From: an uncultured Christensenella sp.
GTDB taxonomy: Bacteria; Bacillota; Clostridia; Christensenellales; UBA1242
Length of the DNA stretch: 57,762 nucleotides
Direction: 5' to 3'
Assembly: GCA_910584815.1 (NCBI GenBank)
Contig: CAJUBT010000008.1
Location: forward strand, 1 to 57,762
The notes beneath the pieces were generated by a model. It saw only the letters and a program-made list of their open reading frames with translations, was not told the DNA's origin and made no database searches. This document shows positions 54,901-57,762 of the stretch, one piece after another (positions within the stretch are counted from its first letter, which is position 1; every line of letters starts with the position of its first letter). The translations under genes were made by a program, and so were the position numbers.

Positions 54901-57762
54901 TTAAAGTTACAGGCATAGGCAACTATGCTGGCGAAACTGCATTAAGTTTTGAAATTACTCCAAGAAGCATTACTCTTGTTAATATTGCCGAAATTCCAGA
55001 CCAATCTTTTACAGGGTTAGAAATTACACCTGTGCTTAACATAACCGATAATGGTGCAAGTTTAATTAAAGATACTCACTACACTGTAACCTTTGCAAAC
55101 AACATAACAGTTACAAACAGTTCCATTAAAGCAAGTGCAACTCTTGTTGGGGTTGGTAACTACGAAGGCACAACAGTTGTTTATTTTAACATTATTCCTG
55201 TTAACATTAGTGGGGCAATATTTAGCCTTGGCAGAACTTTAATTACTGGTTTTAACTACGAGGAAGATTTTTTAAGTGAAATTCAAGAAAATGCAACTTT
55301 AAAAATTAACACAACCGTTTTACAAAAAAATGTAGACTATAAAATTAGTGCCTTGAATGCCGACAAATCTGCCGAAATTGGCAACATTGTTAACATTGGC
55401 AAATACATTATTCGTGCAACTGGTTTAGGTAACTTTATTGGCACAAACGAAATTGAATTTGAAGTTACAAAAAGAGATATTTCTCAAGATGACATTGAAA
55501 TTGAATTAGACAGCAAAAACAACGATTTTACATATAATGGTGAAAGCCACGAAGCAACAATTAAAGTTTTTGGTAACTACACAATTAAAGGCGTGCAAAA
55601 ACGCAGCGAACTTGTTGAAAACCGCGATTATACAGTTAGTTACGATGAAAACACAAACGCTTCAACCTCTGCCCGTGTGTTAATAACTGGTATTGGCAAC
55701 TTTACAAGCGTTAAAACTAAAAACTTTACAATTAAAGCAAAAATGCTAGATGGGTTAGACATTGTTTTGGAAAATGATATTCCTAACCAAGATTATACTG
55801 GCACAACTCTTTCTCCAACCTTTGTAATTAAAGATAATACTCTTAACCTAGTTTTAGCACAAGGCACTCATTATAGTGCTACTTATACAAACAACACCAA
55901 TGCTGGAGAGGCAACTATAACGCTTACAGGTATTGGCAACTATGGCGGAACAAAGGTTTTACACTTTAACATTTTACCAAGAGATATTTCTCTTGCAACA
56001 ATTTTAGAAATTCCAGACCAAGTTTACACATCTTCTAACATAGAACCTGTTTTAACAGTAACCGATAATGGCAGAAATTTGGTTAGAGGGGTAGACTATT
56101 TAGCAACCTTTAAAAACAACATAAATGTTGGGCCTGCAGGCAGTGCTCAAATAACCATTAATGGTATTAATAACTATCAAGGCAAAAAGGATGCTGTGTT
56201 CACAATTCTCCCTGCCGACCTTGCCGATGCCAGATTGGAACTTTCTCCTGCAAGCAGTGTTTACACTGGCAAAAGTGCAGTTACTTCCATAAGGGTTATT
56301 ATGAACGAAAACAACGCTGTTGTGGCAGACAAGAACTACCAAATAACCTATTTAAAGGGCAGTCAGGTTTTAAGTGGCATAGAGGACCTTGTTGATGTTG
56401 GAACTTACACAATAAGAATTTCAGGTCAATCTAACTACGAAGGCACCATTCAAGAAAATTTTGTTATCACTCCTTGCAATATGCAAGATGTTTCTGTGTT
56501 GCTTTCAAGTTCAAGTTTTGTGTATAACCAAAGTTCACAAACCCCAGTTGTAACCTTAAGTTACAATGGTTTAACATTAACAAGTGGCACAGACTATATT
56601 TTAACCTATCGCCAAACAAATGAAAGTGGGGCTACAGTTACTCATCCAACAGATGTTGGCACATATGCAATTATTTTAGAAGGTAAAGGTAACTATCAAA
56701 AAACCAATTCAAGTTTAAGTTTTGAAATTACTCCTGCAAGTTTAAACAAAGGTGCAGTTGCAACATTCTCTTCTGACCCAGCAACCGCAAACATAACCTT
56801 TGATAACAGCACTCACAAAATAATTCTTTCTAGCCTTAAAATTAATAATGTAGAATTCTTCAGTGGTTTTGAGGGCGAATATGCAACCGTTTCTTACCTA
56901 AGAGAAAACGAAGAAACCACAAACTTTATCAATGCAGGAACAATAACAATTAAAATTTCTGCAGTAGAAGGTAACAGTAATGTAATTGGCGAAAAAACTT
57001 ATACCTACGAAATTAAGCGTAAAAATTTAGCAACTGCAGACAGCAATAAGCAACTTTTAATTACAGGTATAGAAAACAAAGTTTACAACAGAAATGCACA
57101 CACTCAAAATGTTGTTATCAACGATACCGTTGCAGATTATGCTTTAACAAGTAACGATTTTTCAGTAACCTATTCAACCAGCTGTATTAATGCCGAAGAA
57201 GACATTGTAATTTACATAAATTCAAATGCTTCTGGTAACTATAGCGGAACAATAACAAGAACCTTTAACATTGAAAAAGCAATTGTAAACAATTTTGTTC
57301 TTTTATCTACTGGTGCAGTTTATTCTGCAAGGCCACAAGTTATAGAAGTAGAAGTTAGGGCAGGCAACATTGAACTTACACCTAGTGAATATAAGTTAGA
57401 ATATAAAAGAAACAATATTGTAACAGAAGACATTACTAACATTGGCGATATTTCTGTTGGGCTTATAATTGTAAGCACAAACTTTAAAATTGAAACTCCA
57501 ATTGCAAGTCAGAATTACACAATTTCTAAAATTACAATAGATAGTGTTACTCTTACAAACAATAATGTTGGCTATAATGGTGAAACTTATGTTATAGATA
57601 TTTCTAGCGTTGTTGGTGAAGGCGGAGTTGTTTTAAAAACAACCGATTATATTGTTTCCTACACCGATAAAGATAACAACGCATTAACAAATAACGAAGT
57701 TGTTAAGGCAGGGGTATACACAGTAAAAGTAACAGGTGTAGGCAATGCACAAGGTAGCAAAA
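51939..57762 (+). CDS. DGR target: giant secreted protein with DUF6273-like variable domain and Ig/MBG-type repeats (runs off the window)
   Basis: At least 1941 codons, open to the window end; the C terminus is not visible. The ATG follows AAGGAAGGA by 5-6 bases. A signal peptide covers about residues 1-32 (hydrophobic core ISTFFVFTLLTLSVFFV). Residues 120-402 look like a DUF6273 / C-type-lectin-like domain, with LWLPSVTETGY, GIWSTTTEQRSNTQWSWLRSG and VRPALHLNL. The variable repeat encodes residues 360-399, the end of that domain, as in other DGR targets. From about 410 onward come 17-18 repeats of 75-95 residues, each ending in GxGNYxGTxxxxFxI. Likely a long surface protein presenting a diversified ligand-binding head; the ligand is unknown. 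Confidence 0.85.
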   Translation, partial: MKKLFLSISTFFVFTLLTLSVFFVDFKPDMAKAFNSENTTTAVKVDEIWNDTAKKFDDDNLTKLLQFVTGSNTVRTNNLSTVKTQATNKKTASAIRGTAVTASTDGAVKTASKDIIVTLGGLDWTPVYLSNDTSSNPILTLWLANSSQLNGKKYYTSNTASSSFGSSGSAMWNSGFTPWTTSADGNTYYYNDSATPASSYPDNMYGMSAIRSTVLNNGGSYSTAHMGKSTATMSKKSDSVFSKFTVTTSNSTAIADYLTVPTNVSWQKSGQNLSKTWFSYQAPSEDLQTGVNTSTAGYYTTTSYVSNGQTASMNYTSRSNYTQWSNDRLWLPSVTETGYDDTHIGIWSTTTEQRSNTQWSWLRSGYYYPASSAYHLLSSGARYGFNIVSSTYAVRPALHLNLNSAAANTISAIDINTCVVSNLSNSQWNPVSNPIPTFTLKTPDGKTTLTKDTDYTVTSSSTSAPGTITLTIKGKSSKYEGTKTVTYQLEKRSITRALRDNTLSVANQTWTGENLTPALSGLKDYAYNADTGGSKLSTTGVALTQNTHYTLSYTNNKNIGTATITITGAGNYTGSTSVNFNIVAVDMSLITVDAVEDRIWNPVSNPIPEIVARYTGANKTLTTADYTVTSSAKTDGTAVPGEVTLTITGKGNYTGTKTVKYMLNRRDIGLALMGNTLTVANQTWTGERIEPVLTGLKDYGYQTLTSQTPLSPTGVPLTYNTHYVLNYTNNIDLGTATVTITGNGVYYTGTTSTAFTIVARSIADGTLSLNQTNLDYNFGEDLLPSLVATLEVNNKTLTTRDYDLSYYSPTGSAVTKITDAGTYKVRATGKGNYTSAKEINFVVSKLALREEFFTISPSSYEYKNSQIIPTYTASYTYTAGKTYNFRPTDFSVTYGENVNASTGGTVTFTGAGSNFEGTVIKKFTITAKSISAGDITKPTIPSQTYTGSAITPSFTLTDATLGRALVKDADYTVTFTNNVNVGESSAVVKVTGIGNYAGETALSFEITPRSITLVNIAEIPDQSFTGLEITPVLNITDNGASLIKDTHYTVTFANNITVTNSSIKASATLVGVGNYEGTTVVYFNIIPVNISGAIFSLGRTLITGFNYEEDFLSEIQENATLKINTTVLQKNVDYKISALNADKSAEIGNIVNIGKYIIRATGLGNFIGTNEIEFEVTKRDISQDDIEIELDSKNNDFTYNGESHEATIKVFGNYTIKGVQKRSELVENRDYTVSYDENTNASTSARVLITGIGNFTSVKTKNFTIKAKMLDGLDIVLENDIPNQDYTGTTLSPTFVIKDNTLNLVLAQGTHYSATYTNNTNAGEATITLTGIGNYGGTKVLHFNILPRDISLATILEIPDQVYTSSNIEPVLTVTDNGRNLVRGVDYLATFKNNINVGPAGSAQITINGINNYQGKKDAVFTILPADLADARLELSPASSVYTGKSAVTSIRVIMNENNAVVADKNYQITYLKGSQVLSGIEDLVDVGTYTIRISGQSNYEGTIQENFVITPCNMQDVSVLLSSSSFVYNQSSQTPVVTLSYNGLTLTSGTDYILTYRQTNESGATVTHPTDVGTYAIILEGKGNYQKTNSSLSFEITPASLNKGAVATFSSDPATANITFDNSTHKIILSSLKINNVEFFSGFEGEYATVSYLRENEETTNFINAGTITIKISAVEGNSNVIGEKTYTYEIKRKNLATADSNKQLLITGIENKVYNRNAHTQNVVINDTVADYALTSNDFSVTYSTSCINAEEDIVIYINSNASGNYSGTITRTFNIEKAIVNNFVLLSTGAVYSARPQVIEVEVRAGNIELTPSEYKLEYKRNNIVTEDITNIGDISVGLIIVSTNFKIETPIASQNYTISKITIDSVTLTNNNVGYNGETYVIDISSVVGEGGVVLKTTDYIVSYTDKDNNALTNNEVVKAGVYTVKVTGVGNAQGSK
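53016..53136 (+). repeat. DGR variable repeat (VR)
   Basis: 121 bases in frame with the target protein. The constant ends are TCGTGGTTGCGGTCTGGC and, at the 3' side, GCCGTTCGTCCCGCGCTTCACC, which is the likely initiation-of-mutagenic-homing region. The core codes YYYPASSAYHLLSSG then ARYGFNIVSSTY, where TR2 has mostly Asn. Homology to the templates stops right after CTTCACC. Diversified residues are 366-369, 371, 372, 375, 377, 382, 383, 385, 387, 389, 390 and 392. Confidence 0.93.

Overview
The window is a 57.8 kb piece of a very AT-rich chromosome. It carries about 38 protein genes, two tRNAs with encoded CCA ends, TAA-dominated stops, strong AGGAG-type ribosome binding sites, and long A/T-only spacers ending in hairpin-plus-U-tract terminators. 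Gene content (GH77/GH13/GT5/phosphorylase glycogen cluster, EFR1-type flavodoxin-ferredoxin, zeta toxin, XRE regulators, very large Ig/MBG-type surface proteins, a DUF6273-like domain) points to an uncultured low-GC Bacillota, most likely a gut-type clostridial lineage. The species cannot be named from the sequence. The standard bacterial code fits every intact gene.

Layout. 0.2-2.1 kb: tRNA-Thr, a methyltransferase and a membrane-linked XRE regulator. 2.6-13.4 kb: two translationally coupled giant exported proteins, a 1576-residue lipoprotein and a 2008-residue single-pass membrane protein. 13.4-18 kb: a ferritin-like protein, a SIMPL-domain secreted protein, a SLOG gene broken by an in-frame TGA, a small XRE regulator and a nucleoside deoxyribosyltransferase-like protein. 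18.4-29 kb: glycogen/alpha-glucan genes malQ, glgB, glgA, glgP and a GH13 amylase; no ADP-glucose pyrophosphorylase gene is visible. 29-33 kb, minus strand: a GT4 glycosyltransferase, a zeta-like toxin with a small overlapping partner, and Ogt. 33-46 kb: housekeeping and accessory enzymes (epimerase + flavodoxin-ferredoxin pair, HAD phosphatase, membrane protein, ferritin-like protein, DUF2461 + TetR, tRNA-Arg, a nucleotidyltransferase with a HAD-like tail, PHP and YfcE phosphoesterases), then three tandem paralogous XRE regulators.

46.2-57.8 kb is the most interesting part: a diversity-generating retroelement (DGR). It has a DGR-type reverse transcriptase (IPIGNQTSQ and YMDD motifs), an Avd-like helical accessory protein, three template-repeat (TR) cassettes, and a huge secreted target protein that runs off the window end. 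The target carries the variable repeat (VR) in a DUF6273/C-type-lectin-like domain. All three TRs are encoded on the minus strand, opposite to the RT, avd and target genes. Each sits in its own apparent transcription unit with a conserved leader, the TR, an AT-rich spacer, a conserved structured 3' element with compensatory base changes, and a terminator-like stem. TR2 explains the local VR: 17 of 18 differences lie at template adenines. TR1 has no visible VR partner, and TR3 has lost nearly all its adenines. A perfect 80-nt four-way-junction (cloverleaf) inverted-repeat structure lies between RT and avd. A 9-nt motif in each 3' element is complementary to the 3' end of its TR, which could position cDNA priming. 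Together this looks like a multi-template, inverted DGR with discrete template RNAs.
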